Assembly: GCA_016617785.1 (NCBI GenBank)
Contig: JADILM010000006.1
Location: 930,001 to 994,000 of the forward strand
Origin: Sporobolomyces roseus
Lineage: Eukaryota > Basidiomycota > Microbotryomycetes > Sporidiobolales > Sporidiobolaceae
DNA: 64,000 nt
Direction: 5' to 3'
Shown here: positions 33,650 to 45,425 of the stretch, piece by piece
How the letters are laid out: every line of letters starts with the position of its first letter
How positions within the stretch are numbered: position 1 is the first letter of the stretch
Translations under genes and position numbers: made by a program
Notes under the pieces: generated by a model
Told to the model about the DNA's origin: nothing
The model's input: only the letters and a program-made list of their open reading frames with translations
Database searches by the model: none

Positions 33650-35782
33650 TTAAGGTTCGACCTCCTGCTCGACTGGTTCAGGTGCAGGCGCATCGGGTCG
33701 ATCAGCTGAAGTAGGAGGAGCGGGTGGTGCAGACTCTGCCGTCAACTCGTCAAAGGGCTCTTCTGCAGTAGGTGGATCCATCGGAACGATACTCGATGCA
33801 CCAACGAGTTCGAATCGAGCCTCGATCTAACCCGTTCATTCTCTCGTCAATAGCGGCACGACCAGAAAGGCTGACAGAAGAGCACGTACAGTTTTGAGTA
33901 AAGTCGTGAACCAAGGAACGGTTTCGTTCAATTGTTCGAAAGCTTCGGGGTTCGAGTAAAGCTTGAGTCGATCAGGATAGGTAACGTCCCTCAAAGCTCT
34001 CGCCATGAGTACTTGAATTTGAGGTGAGATGTCATCCAATTCCTGTAGAATCTTCGTGAACCTTTAGTCGATCGAACCTAGGGGGCTGAAAGAGACGAGA
34101 GACGTACATGACTGAACAGATCCCACACACCTCTATGCCTCTCTCCCAACACCGGTTCTTGATCGACTAATCGTGTCTCCTCCGTGATCGGGACAGAGTG
34201 TTCGTTGGCCCATTCAACGCAACTCCTCCTCGGGGCCTTACAAATCGCTTCGAGTTTCTTCCTTGCCGCTCTCGAAGCAGAATGGTCGTGCTGTGAGCGG
34301 CCGCCAATCCTCATCAGCATCACCGATCCCGAACAAAGAAGAGACCCGAGCGAAACTCACATCCTCCTCAGATTCATGCCTTGATCGTTTCCTCGACCTC
34401 GAAGTTTCACCATCTCCTCCTCTCCCTCCTCCTCCTTCTTCCACATCCATCGATTTCGCACGATTCGATCCTTCCTCTCCATGTTCTCTCTTCGCCATAT
34501 CCTCGAACCGATCAACGACCACTTCACCCCTCTCACCATTCCTACTAGTTCCCAACCTCGTCGGTTCCGGTTCCGTCCCATACTCGCCTATTCCTCCTTC
34601 ATTCAATCGTTCCTTCTCTCCCCTAACGGCTCTCAATACCCTATCCAATTCCTCTACCTGTCCACCATCCAATCCATTCTGATCCTTCTCCAACCTCTCA
34701 ATTTCTCTCCTCCCTTTCTCCCTCTCTTCCTCCTCCTCCTCATCAACCTCTGGTTGTTCTTGAGCTCTCAATTCCCTCTCTTCTCTTTCCCTGATCAATT
34801 CGACGACCCTCCTATCCTCGAATCCCAATTCAATAGTCAAATGATTCAAATCGATAATTTCTCTCCACTCTAGTTTCTCTTCCGTACTAGCCCTAATACG
34901 ATTCACTAAAGCGTCCGTACCTCCCACTGCAGTGACCCAAACTCGTCTCCTCTTCTCTTTAACCTCATCAGGTAAATCACGATCCTCCATACTCGCTCGA
35001 TGCAAATCACCACTCAACTCCAACAAGGAGTTGACGAACCTCAGTTCGAGGTGAGAGAACATTTGTCGTAAAGGGGCGAACGTTTTCGTAGAGACGGGTC
35101 TAGCGAGGTAGAGGAGTGGGATAGAGAGGTCGGTTTCGGGAGTTAGGATTCCGTGGATTGGGTGAGGTCCCAAGGAGACTGCGGTGGGACCTGTTGGAAT
35201 TGGAGGTGGAGGAGGTACGTGATGCATTGGGGCAGGAGGAGGTGGGATCGAAGGAGCATATCCTCGAGGAGGGTAACCGTAGGGATCTCTCGCTTGAGGT
35301 GGAGGAGGGTGGTTGTAGTAGGGATCTCGGGGAGGTGGTGGGTAGTAAGGGTCTCGAGGAAGAGGGGGTGGAGCGTGTTGTTGGTAGCTGTAGGGATCTC
35401 TGGGAGGTGGTTGCCTGTAATAAGGATCCGCTTGGTAGTAGGGATCTTGGACATGAGGTGGAGGAGCATGGGGGTGATATCCTTGATGTTGATAGTGATG
35501 TTGTTGTGGCTGTTGCCATTCATCCCTTGCGTATGGATCTCTTCGTGGACCGACTGGAGCGGATTGAGGAGGGAAAGAAGGGTTTCTCGAATGCGCGGGT
35601 TCAGAGTAAGGGTCGTATCTTTGTGAATGGGACGATGGGTGTCTATAATGTGGATCGTAAGATGTGCCATTGTCTGGAGGAGGAATGGGAACGAGAGGAG
35701 GAGAGTGAGAGCCAGAAGGTGACATAGAATGACCCAGAGGTGGACCGGTTCCTGTTGTCAAAGGAGAGTAGGGTGAATCCAT
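33650..35782 (-). CDS. Hypothetical proline/tyrosine-rich protein with conserved-looking helical C-terminus
   Basis: I do not recognise the family. Four exons (35782-34361, 34290-34108, 34042-33890, 33826-33650) give 644 aa from MDSPYSPLTTG; an ATG 23 codons upstream is less likely. Residues 1 to about 210 are low-complexity, with repeats of the type RDPYYxPPPP and DPYYRQPPP. Next comes a structured-looking stretch (ILTPETDLSIPLLYLARPV, RQMFSHLELRFVNSLLELSG, KLEWREIIDLNHLTIELGFE), then a long acidic/basic coiled region and a bipartite basic run SRSRKRSRHESEE. The last exons hold KKLEAICKAPRRSCVEWANE, GERHRGVWDLFSHELDDISP and PWFTTLLKTIEARFEL, and end in a Pro/Glu-rich tail. A nuclear, possibly transcription-related role is only a guess from composition. 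It is divergent from TAF6 across about 115 bp. Confidence 0.6.
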
Positions 35783-35896
35783 CCTGAGCAACTTTGACTC
35801 TTTTGAGGAACCTTGAGAGTCGAGAGTGAATGGAAGGAAAGCAAGAACCAAAATAGGAGAGAAACTCCTCTTCCTTCAGATCCCCTTCATTTAGGT

Positions 35897-37927
35897 ATGT
35901 CTAGACAGTCTGGTTCAGTCAGTGGAGTATGGAAGAAGGACTCTGTCAAGGTATGCACTCCTCCTCTCCTCATCCCACTCGAATTGAATTCGCTCATCTT
36001 GTTCTCACTCGCTCTCGTCTCTTGTCACTCTATAGGACGTGGCAGAGACACTAGGAATCGCGAATCTACCGGATGATGTCGCTAGTGCATTGGCAGGAGA
36101 CGTAGAATACAGATTATGGGAACTGATCGAGGTAACGAACCCCTCCTTCCTTCGTCTCTCTTCGTTCGTTGAACTGAACCTCGCTCTCGACACTGGTTAG
36201 GAATCAATTAAGTTCATGCGACATTCTCGAAGAACGCGGTTAAAAGTAGAAGATTTGGATCAAGCGTTGAAAGTTCGAAATTTGGAACCTCTATGGGGAT
36301 TCAACAGTTCAACTCAGCACTTGCCCTTCAAGAAGACGGTCACCCAGAGTGGGACAGTGTATCATGTAGAGGATCAAGAGATTGATTTGACCAAAGTCAT
36401 GAAGACTGAATTACCTCCAGTTCCGAGAGATATCTCTTTCACTGGCACGTTTCGAACTCTCTCTCAATCTCATTCATTAGCGACAGAGATTGATGAAGTT
36501 CATGTCTGTGCAGCTCACTGGTTAGCAATCGAAGGAGTTCAACCGCTGATCAAGGAGAACCCGACATCATCAGGTAAACTTTTCTCACTCTTTCTAGTAT
36601 CCTGAACTCGCTCACTCTCCTCTTTCCCTGAAATAGAACTCGCCAAGTTCGCCCCAAAGCCTTCCACAACCTCTCTAATCCCCTCATCTTCCTCATCGCA
36701 ACATCCAAACTCTTCCGTAACCCCTCTAGTCAAACACGTCCTCTCTCGCGAACTCCAACTCTACTTCACTCGGTTAACCGAAGCGCTCGGTTCTGCCAGT
36801 TCCTCTTCATCAACCGTACCTTCGACAGAAGTACGAGAAGCCGCTCTAGGATCAGTGAGGAATGATCCGGGATTACATCAGTTGGTACCTTATTTAATCG
36901 CTTGGGGTGGTGAACAAGTACGTTTCGTTCTCTCCCTCCTCCCTTCCGCCTTCCCCCTAATGAGCTCGTTTGGATAGATCGCGAATCACCTGGATGATCT
37001 CTCTTCCCTACAACGAGCGCTCGACTTATTCCACGCAATGCTCGAGAACCCCACCCTTTTCGTCGAACCCTATCTCCACCAACTCACCCCTCCCATCCTA
37101 ACTTGCCTCCTAACTTCCTCCCTCCCTTCCCCTCCTTCACGCGACACCTATCCTTCGCCTCCAACGATCCGAACGCTCGCAGCCTCGCTCCTCCATTTAT
37201 TACTCGAACGACATTCCTACGCCTACCCATCCCTCCTCCCACGAATCACGAAAACTCTCTTACGTGGACTCGCAGGGGAGAACCGTGGATTAGGAAGTAG
37301 GTGGGGAGCCGCACGAGGGTTGAGCGGGATCGTCGTAGGAGTAGGAGCCGAACCTAGTAAAGAAGGAATGGTGAATAGTGGAGGAGGAGGGAACAGGGCG
37401 ATAAGAGATTGGATCGGAGGTGGGTTGAGAACTTTGGGTGAAATGTTGAGGGGTGAGGAAGAGAGTTTTGAAGGCGAGAGGAAAGAAACTGCTAGGGAGA
37501 TTTATGTATGTCGCCTCATCTCTCCTCAGCACTATATCAAGTGAAATGCTGATGTGGTACTTTGGCGAGAGTGTAACAGAACGTGTTGAGAGCTTCGTTG
37601 CTACCGAATACGAATCCAGCTTCTTCCTCGCCAGATGAATCTGCTCCACCACCACCACTTCCGGAACTCGAAGAACGTTACGGGACATTGTTTGGAGAGA
37701 TGGTACAAGAGTTATGGGATCGAGGTGGGAAAGAGATCTGGGAAACTGTTCAAGGATCAGCAACGAAAGGAGGAATGAATCAAGAGTTATCGCAAGGAGC
37801 TCAGGCGAAGGAGAAACAAGAGGATATGGTTCAGGATGAAGACGAGGACGTGGAGGAGGATGCAGAGGGAGAGGGAGAGGGTGAAGGGGAGACGGAAACG
37901 AGGGAAGGTAGTGCGATGGAAGAATGA
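35897..37927 (+). CDS. TAF6: TFIID/SAGA subunit TAF6
   Basis: TAF6 forms a histone-fold pair with TAF9 in TFIID (and SAGA). The histone fold is assembled from three exons: GVWKKDSVKDVAETLGIANL, DVEYRLWELIEESIKFMRHS and RRTRLKVEDLDQALKVRNLE followed by PLWGF. The linker has DQEIDLTKVMKTELPPVP. The TAF6 C-terminal HEAT domain begins with AHWLAIEGVQPLIKENP and continues VKHVLSRELQLYFTRLTEAL, LHQLVPYLIAWGGEQIANHL and RALDLFHAMLENPTLFVEPY. The end is a long acidic tail (EDEDVEEDAEGEGEGEGETE). Between DISFT and AHWLAIEG, 29 residues interrupt the family alignment; this segment (about 36,446-36,512) has a GTTTCG and a GTGCAG but cannot be removed in phase, so it is left in the model. Confidence 0.88.
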
Positions 37928-38503
37928 GAAAGCAATCTCAGTTTCAACGCTTCTCTCGCAGAGTCTTCTGCTTTGACACGCTCAAGTTGACGAACTATGT
38001 CACAAGGACGTTATCATGCTCCTTGATACGCGTGATTGTGCTATGCGAAATGCGTCATATCATGCGAAAACGAGACGAAATTGCGAGGGGTTATCTTTCT
38101 CCAACGCTCGATCAGTAGAACGACAGCTAGGGATAGAGGTAGTCGCAATCGCAATAGAAAGGAATAGCAGAAGTTGTAACCTTTGAATTTTGCGAGGCGG
38201 TTGTTTTTTCAAGTCGTGTTTTCCGAGTTCGATCGAGTCCTTGCTTCCCTCCACTCTCTCTCGACTCGCGGCTAACCTCAAGACTTCCTATTACAGCTTC
38301 TACAGCACTCCCACACTCGTTTATTTTACCATCCCAGCTGCCCTTGAATCGGTAGTTTCTCTCTCCCCTTTCTTCAAACAAACTCTCCTTCTCCCTCCCG
38401 CTCCTACCTTCTTCTCCTCTCGTCTCTTTCCCTTCTTCTCCATCGATCGATCAACTCTACCAACTCGCCATATACTACTCCTCAAGTTCAAGATCCCCAT
38501 CAA
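37928..38503. promoter_or_regulatory. Promoter region of the double-psi beta-barrel gene
   Basis: About 575 bp after the TAF6 stop. The last 150 bp are CT-rich, ending in TCAAGATCCCCATCAA just before the ATG. No gene is seen. Confidence 0.4.
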
Positions 38504-39789
38504 ATGAAGTCTATTTCCTTGTTTACTTTAGCTGCCTCAGTTGCCTCAATTTCTACTTCAGTTTCAGCCCACTCCCCTCACTCAAACTCTGACTCTTCGA
38601 TCCACCGCCGATTCCATCACAAGCAATTAGCAGCAGTATCTCAACAACAGGCAGCAGAGACTACGGCATTGGCAGTGAGGGAATCAGATGAGAAACATCA
38701 ATTGATCAAACGGGGTAACTTTAATGGAAGGGCTACCTTCTTTGATCCCGGGTTGGGAGCGTGTGGTACTTATTCAGGTGCGAATGATTATGTACGTCCT
38801 TGAATACCTCTCTCCTCCCCCCTATTTTCTCTTTCATTCAACATGAGTTGAAAAAATCGTCAGAGGCCGATCAGACCGACGCGATCCTTTTCACTCAACT
38901 TGTTTCGCTGACCCCCCTTGGATCCACTGTTACAGATGGTGGCTATGAATCAAGCACAGTATGGTGATTTGGGTGCAGTTTCACCTTGGTGTTTCCAAAC
39001 CATCACTATTTCTTACGGTAAAAATTTCACCTTTCTCTCTCTCTCCTCGTCGTGTTCGATACTGACGCCTAGGTGAACAATCTATAGGTGGTAAGACGGC
39101 TCAAGCAACAGTTTTGGACGCTTGTCCTGGATGCCCTTAGCTCGTCTTTATTCCTCTCCATTCTAAACAAGATTCGAGAGAAAACTGATACCTTCGTTCT
39201 TGTTCTTCGTTAACAGCGGTGGATTGGATATGTCACCAGCATTATTCAGACATTTTGCAGATGAATCAGTAGGAGTAATCTACATGGAATGGTCATCTGG
39301 AGGAGGATCTCAACAAGAAACTACGACGAAGAAAACGACCACTACTACCACTACTACGACTCCTTGGGTTCCTCCTACGACTACTTGGAAACCTACTACT
39401 ACTTGGGAACCTACGACTACTACCACTACTTGGACCCCTCCTACCACAAGCTCGAGATCGACCACGACCACTCAAAGTTCTACGACTGAATCCTCTTCTT
39501 CTACTACTACCACAACGTGAGTCTGTACTCTTTTCTCCCGTTAAAGAGTCTCTTGACTGAACAAAGTCGACGATACTGTAGTGATTCAATCACTTCTTCC
39601 TCCCTGAACTCGACTCTTTCCTCCTCTTCCTCTTCCTCTTCCTCCGCTTCTTCATCCGCCATTTCAGCCTCGACCTCGGCCACTCTCCACCCTGAAGCAA
39701 TCGGTGGTAACCTAGATGGTATCTCTCAATTAGTGATCGCGATGGGTAACGTCGCAGGTGCGGCCGCCGCAAACCCAATGAACGCTTAA
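38504..39789 (+). CDS. Secreted RlpA-like double-psi beta-barrel protein with Ser/Thr-rich tail
   Basis: A signal peptide (MKSISLFTLAASVASISTSV) is followed by a His/Gln-rich pro-region ending in LIKR, a likely Kex2-type site. The barrel starts at GNFNGRATFFDPGLGACG and continues YSGANDYMVAMNQAQYGDLG, SPWCFQTITISYGGKTAQAT and VLDACPGCPGGLDMSPALF. After the barrel comes a very Thr-rich segment (TTTKKTTTTTTTTTPW) and then a poly-Ser segment, expected to be O-mannosylated. The C-terminus (IAMGNVAGAAAANPMNA) is weakly hydrophobic. Such expansin/cerato-platanin-like barrels act in fungal cell walls. The third intron has no GT donor: the exon reads GGATGCCC and then TTAGCTCG, with an in-frame TAG at once, while the acceptor AACAG at 39,215 is normal. 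Either the donor is non-canonical or this allele is damaged. Confidence 0.75.
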
Positions 39790-40375
39790 GTTTGCGCTTT
39801 TTCATTTTCAACCTGTCCCTTGTTTGTCCCCTGGAAATGCCTCCCTGCCAAATCATCTCGCTTATCTCTCTTACCGTAGTATATAACTTTCCTTCCAACA
39901 CTCTTTTAACGATGATACCCCCCTTCGATTTCTCCCTTCCTCTACCTCTCCGCGCCGCATCCCCTTTCTTTCAACTGGCTGCGTTAGGATCCTCTCCATC
40001 ACTTCCCCCCTTCGCTTCTCCTCTTATGTCTTCTTCCTTTTTCTCCTTACCTCTTACTCTTTCGATCGACTCTGTCTGGAACCGGAGTACTCATTTTCTT
40101 CTTCACTATTTTTTGCTGCATTCTGATTTCCCCTTTCATCATGTTCGAGCCTGCGTCAGCTCGGTGGTGAACTATAGGAAAAAGCGTTGCGCGGAGCTTC
40201 GAGAGTAGAAAAATGAGAGGAATTCTTCAATTCCAACTTGCGAAATTTCTCGAGAATCATTCTCCCTCGACTCTTCCACTTTAACTTCCTCTCTCTTCGG
40301 TGATCTCGCTCATTCTCGCAAGCTCCAATCATAGTACTGGTCGCCAACGAGTCCCCCTCGTTCCCAGCTCTTCCG
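39790..40375. other. Intergenic
   Basis: About 585 bp, pyrimidine-rich, between two plus-strand genes. Frames at 39,792-40,208 are Leu/Ser/Pro-rich shadows of CT-rich DNA. No gene is seen. Confidence 0.45.
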
Positions 40376-40974
40376 ATGACCTCAACTCCCTCTGCTTCAT
40401 CTCCTTTGTCCCAACTCCTAGCACTCGGTATCCCAAAAGTGAAAGCAATCTACGCACTGAAAGAGTTCGACAACAATGCAGAAATAGCGGCAGACTGGTG
40501 TTTCACCGTACGTTTCCCCTTCATTCTTTCACCCTTTCATCTCTCAACTCCGCTCAAACTTTACCTTTCTCCCGCCCTTTTGACTCCCTTACTGGTGCAC
40601 AGGAAGGAGCTTCATGGAATCCTAACGATCTCCTCCAAACCACCTTCACTCCCCCTTCCTCTGAATCCTTCGATCATTCCCCTTCCTCTCTCTCAACTCC
40701 CTCCTTCTCTCGCAATTCGCGCACAAACGATCGTCACACTCCACCAGGATGGCAATCAGTACCAGCAAGACTCCTACTCCCCGGTACATCAGTCTTGATT
40801 ACATTGAAACAAGATCAAGGGACCGATCGAACTGTTCAAGGGGTTGTAGGGGAAAAGTTGACGAGAGGTGATCATCCTAGAGGAGTCAAGGTTAGATTGA
40901 GGGATGGAAGGGTAGGGAGAGTCGTTAGGATCCTGAGCGGGGAGGAGGCGGGGAATACTGGGAGAACGGGATGA
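40376..40974 (+). CDS. UBA domain fused to a YwbE-like (DUF2196) domain
   Basis: Two exons (40376-40507, 40603-40974) give 167 aa. Residues 9-44 form a UBA-like three-helix motif (SQLLALGIPKVKAIYALKEF, then NNAEIAADWCF), split from the rest by the intron. A linker (WNPNDLLQTTF...) leads to a C-terminal domain with LLLPGTSVLITLKQDQGTDR, VQGVVGEKLTRGDHPRGVKV and RLRDGRVGRVVRIL. This matches the DUF2196/YwbE pattern (V.IV.K.DQ.TG...G.V...LT....HP.GIKV.L..G.VGRV..I) found in bacteria and fungi. UBA domains bind ubiquitin; the function of DUF2196 is not known. The intron falls near the domain junction, as expected of a domain fusion. Confidence 0.72.
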
Positions 40975-41783
40975 GGAAATTTAACGAGGGAAGGGTTTCG
41001 AAGGAGCTCCCCAAAATCAGCGAGATGCTGGTAGTCGATCGGTTCGGAGGCCCATGTGGTATTGTTTTCGTCGTCAGGAACGACAGCATTCGTACCGTGG
41101 TCCGTTACATCGAGTTCGAACAAGGCCGGCGACGATTCATAGACAACCGTTCGAAACGGGAGGCATTCGACATACTAAGCGAGTCAGGGGAGTGAGGGGG
41201 AGTGAGGGGAACAAAGACGACGATGAGAGGGGACAATGTCGAAGGAATGACCGCGGGGCGACGAGGAGAGAAGACGGCTGAACGCAGAGGTGGATAGACT
41301 CGCTCGTTAGACGCACTGAATCCTAGACTTCAGCACAGCCTTGCTTTCTTATACTGATCAATTATTTCGCAAAGTACTGAAGAACGACGTTGGAACCGGT
41401 CTACATGATGTGAAGCGACCAGATTGAGAGAGCAATCTCGCAGAGATTCGTTTCGGGCCCTCTCTCATTCGAGCGAACGTAAAATGGGGTGAAAGGAGGA
41501 AGTGCTACAGTTCCTACAAGATTAAATGTGAGGATGAAGGAACGCTACGACAAGGGTTATTGAGAGCGGAGGGAAAAGAACGACAGATGGGAAAAAACGA
41601 AAAGAGACTGCACGAATGGGAACTGCTGAGAGAAGAGTGCTGTACAAGATGGGGGGAGATTAGGGGTTTGACAAAGAGAGAGAGAGGGTATGGTAAGAGT
41701 GATATCTGACAAGAGGGACTCGAAAAAAAACGTATGAAATGTAAATCCATATAAACAGACATTAGAGGGAGAGAAAGGGAGGA
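40975..41783. other. Convergent intergenic region
   Basis: About 800 bp between converging stops. Small frames at 40,971-41,281 and 41,514-41,787 have no motif. Both neighbouring 3'UTRs probably lie here. Confidence 0.45.
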
Positions 41784-44466
41784 TCATCGACCGATAGCTA
41801 GACTATGATGTTGATTCTGATGTTGTTGACCTTCATACATTCGACGTTTCGATGCGAGTTCTCGAGAGTACAGGTCCTCTTCATCTCGTTCTCGCTTCAG
41901 GATGTTCGTCGGTCCCGAGAACATTCCGCTACCTCCACCACCATTTTGTGAGTTCGAGTGTTGCATCGATTGTTCTGCTCCTCCGTTCAGTAAGCCCGAG
42001 GTGACTGGTGGAGGTGCCCAACCGGTAGCGGGAGAAGCGATAGAAGAACGATTCGAATTGTCTCTCGAATGCGGATGTGAGTGGGAGTGGGAATGTGAGT
42101 GAGACTGGGGGTGCTGATAGGTAGGAGGAGCGTAGAGAGGGGTCGAACGGGGTGCGTTGTTGTTGTTCTCTTCGTGAGAAGGAGCAGTCGAGTGTGATTG
42201 ACCGGCAGCGTTCAAGTGAAAATGAATATGATGTTGTGGTTGCGGAGGTGGTTGCGAGTGCATTTGCAGAGGGGAGGGGAGAGCGTAAGAAGCGGCAGGA
42301 GGATAGGGATATTTAGACGATGGATGCGAAGTGATCGGGTAGTGCTGAGATGCGTAGTGCGAGGCGAGACCGTAAGGAGAAGAAGCGGCAGAAGCTTGCT
42401 GATGATATGACATGTGAGGAGGTGCTCCGTACATCATCGCTGAAGCGTAAGAATGGGGAGGAGCGGGATATGGTGAATGGTAGAGATGGGAATAGTGACC
42501 GTGCTGTTGCGCTTGCTGTGACATCGAGTCGTGCAGTTGTTGGTTTGAAGGGGAATCGGCAGGGAAGGAAGAAGAACCAGTCGCAGAGGATCCATTCGAA
42601 AGTCTGGATTGGGAGTAAAAAATTAGTTCGAATTCGAAGCGAACGGTAAGGAACAACTGACGAAGGTGGATTATCTCCTCGCTCGCTTTGAGTACCAGCT
42701 GAAGGAGGTCGAGCGTAAGGATCGTAAGGTGGATACATCGATGCTTGACTCATCGCGAATTGCTGCTGTTGTTGAGCCAAATCTCCTTGCGAAGGGTAAC
42801 CAAACTGAGAGCGAGTAGCAGTATTTGCGTTTCCGTAATAGGCATTCTGATGATCGGTGATTGGGGCAGCTGCAGCTTGAGACTGAGAATCGGGAGGGTT
42901 GCTCGAGGATCCGATAGCGTTCGGAAGGGGGAAGGGGGCAGGAAGAAGAGCTGAGATCGATGGCAGTGACACCTTGTTCTGATCAGTCGGGTAGCCTTGC
43001 ATTGCTGTCGATGATGGGTAGCCGAGAGTCGGAGTTGAGGAGTAACGATTGTCGCCATTCTGTGAAGAATTGAGTTGAGAAGAGGTCGAGCGATGGTGAT
43101 CTCGAGATGAAGCCGGGTCGCCTGGATGAGGTGACTGCGTTTGAGGGGGAGGATAGAAGTTTGCGGATGATTGGGGAGAAGGAGGTTGTTGCTGTTGTGA
43201 TGAAGACTGAGGAGGGTAGCCGTAAAGGTGTTCGACTCCAGTCGAAGATCCGTACATTCCCATCGATTGACCATAAGGAGATGCAGTCGCAGCTTGACCA
43301 TACGAAGGGTAAGGCATGTTGCCGCCCGAAGGAGGAGGTGCAGTGAAGGAGTGGTTGGAATAAGGTGAAGCGTAGGCAGAAGGAATCGAAGGCGGAGCGG
43401 GTGCAGAAGGTGGAGAAACGGGATAGGACGAAGCTCCATCTTGTACTGAACCAGATATCGATGAACCTTCTTGCTGCTGAAGCCCCGCTTGTTGATGTTG
43501 CTGCTGCTGTGGCTGATTCTCTTCCTCTTCTTCCTCCTTTTGCCTCTTTTCCCTCGCTTCCAACGCCTCTGCCTGTTCCCTCGCTTTCTTCTCCGCTGCC
43601 ATCCCTTTCCTCCTCGTACCAGATGCTCCTGGGTTTGCACCAGCACTCTTGCGAGGAGGCTTGTTCTCCGCCGTTTGCAACTTCTTCCTAACCTTTTCTG
43701 CTTCCCTCTCCTGATCCTGAACAATCATTCCAGCATCCCGTTGCTTCTGCATTGTCGATGCGCTGAGTGAGTTGTGTAGTGCGACGAGGTCTGAGATACA
43801 TTGAGCGTTCTTTGTCGCTAGCTCGGCGTGGACTGTCGCTGCATGTTGTCGAACGTTATCGAGTCGAGAGAATGTTCTACCGCAATGACACTTGAAAGGT
43901 CGCTCTCCCGTGTGTTTCCTGATCAAGAGTCGGGTTAGCCTGAGTCGTGTAGCAGCGAGATAAACGAGAGAGAGTCTTTACCTGACATGTCTGGCTAAAT
44001 GCTCTGATCGAGTAAAAGTCATTTGACAGTCACCGAATCCCGTACATCTAAACATCTTTGACGATTGCTTCTTGCTTGATAAGCCATCTGCGGCGTTATC
44101 CGGAGTAGCAGCGGTCGACGCTGAAGATGAGGCCGAAACGAGAGAGGAAGGCGGAAGTTGACTAGTCGAGGGTGGCGCGAAGGATTGTGAGAGACCATCG
44201 TGAGGTAAAGCGGCTACTCCTGATTCGTAGCTAGACATCCCTGGTGTAGCTGCAGCGAGTCGCTGTGCCGCAGAGCGGAGAATGGGGAGAGAGACGACGT
44301 TTGGCTGGTCTTGATCGATAGGGAAAGGGCGAAGCTGGAGAGGTAAGCTGGCGGGTGAAGATTCTTGCTGATATCGAGTTGTAGAAGATGCAATCAAGGC
44401 ACCAGTGTTCGAAAGTTGAGAGAAGAGGGACGAGGAGTCAGGGCAGTTTCGAGTAGAAGGGTCCAT
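41784..44466 (-). CDS. C2H2 zinc-finger transcription factor with Gln/Pro/Tyr-rich and His-rich tail
   Basis: Three exons (44466-43982, 43918-42662, 42603-41784) give 853 aa. The only DNA-binding element is an adjacent finger pair: [20 protein letters not shown], then [20 protein letters not shown] and [16 protein letters not shown], with intron 1 cutting the linker. This pair type (one CxxxxC-style finger plus the short CHCGRTFSR finger) is common to fungal stress and metabolism regulators such as the yeast Usv1/Rgm1/Com2 group. After it a Lys/Glu-rich coiled region ([35 protein letters not shown]) leads into more than 500 residues of low complexity rich in Gln, Pro, Tyr and Ser, including an [13 protein letters not shown] run. 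The protein ends with [19 protein letters not shown], a likely nuclear-localisation segment. Target genes cannot be inferred. Confidence 0.8.
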
Positions 44467-45425
44467 TTTTTTTCTTCCTTCACTTGTCCGAAAACCTGTA
44501 AAAGTAATTTGATAGAAGATTTGCGATGAATTGAATATGCTCCAGATGCGCTTCCGTACCTAATTTCGGTAAGACGTCGAATGCTCTTGAGTCAAGTGAG
44601 GTCGTTCGACTCGCTCGTTCGTATTGATCGTGTAGTCGGGAACGTCGTGGTAGGAGCCAACCATCTCAAGCACAAGGAGCCGACGGCCGTCGAAAGAGGC
44701 GAGTCGAAAAAATGGGATTTCGCAGGATCGAGTTCCGCCTCGTCGTTTCCCAAATCTTCATCCTTGCCACCCTCATTCGCAATGCTGTCAGCTGTAGAGG
44801 TTGTTGAGTAAGTCTCTGAGTCGTCCTCGATCGGTTCAGGCCTGAAGGAGAAGAGAGACGGGTAGGAACACCTCGCAGCGAAAATTATAGCTCAATCTGT
44901 CGTTCTCAGGCTTATGGCACACCGGGCCCGACGAGGGATCGCCAACTCATCAGATGGTCCCTCGTAATACTTTCACCACCGTCCGTGCGAGTGCATACGA
45001 ACGGAACGATGTGAAAGGGTCGAATTCGCGAAATGTTCAGGGACAGACTCGACTGTTCTTTCGCTTCCTTCACTCAGGTGGAAGCTGGGTCGACGACGAC
45101 GACGATCCCAGCTCATTGCTATTACTGGGAATGGGAGTTGAATACGTTTTACACGGACTTCAAGTTGTTGAGATGGGGACGGTTTTTTGAAGACACCTTA
45201 GAACGCTGTATCTAGTTCAAGTCACCGACTGAGATCTCTTCAATAATCGCTGATACAGCTTGTTGGAACGCTTTCGTCTTCCTGAGCTCTCGCACACACC
45301 GACGGACAACTCGACGTCCGAGTTCATTTCAATGGTCAAGTAATACAAGGTTTCAAGGGGTAAGAGAGCGTAGAGTAGTTGAGGATATGAATATAGCGAG
45401 AGTGGATCAGAGTATCGCACGACAA
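44467..45425. other. Intergenic upstream of the C2H2 factor
   Basis: Nearly 1 kb, promoter side of the C2H2 gene and 3' side of the CNNM gene. Frames at 44,581-45,215 on the plus strand do not splice and carry no motif. Confidence 0.45.

Noticed and set aside
33181..33693. 170-aa minus-strand open frame
   Set aside because: Low-complexity Leu/Ser/Phe composition from C/T-rich DNA, overlapping the true stop of the gene at 33,650, no motif.
39310..39530. ACT/ACC triplet repeat as a mobile or satellite repeat
   Set aside because: It stays in frame and encodes the Thr-rich stalk of a secreted protein; no flanking duplication or terminal repeat.
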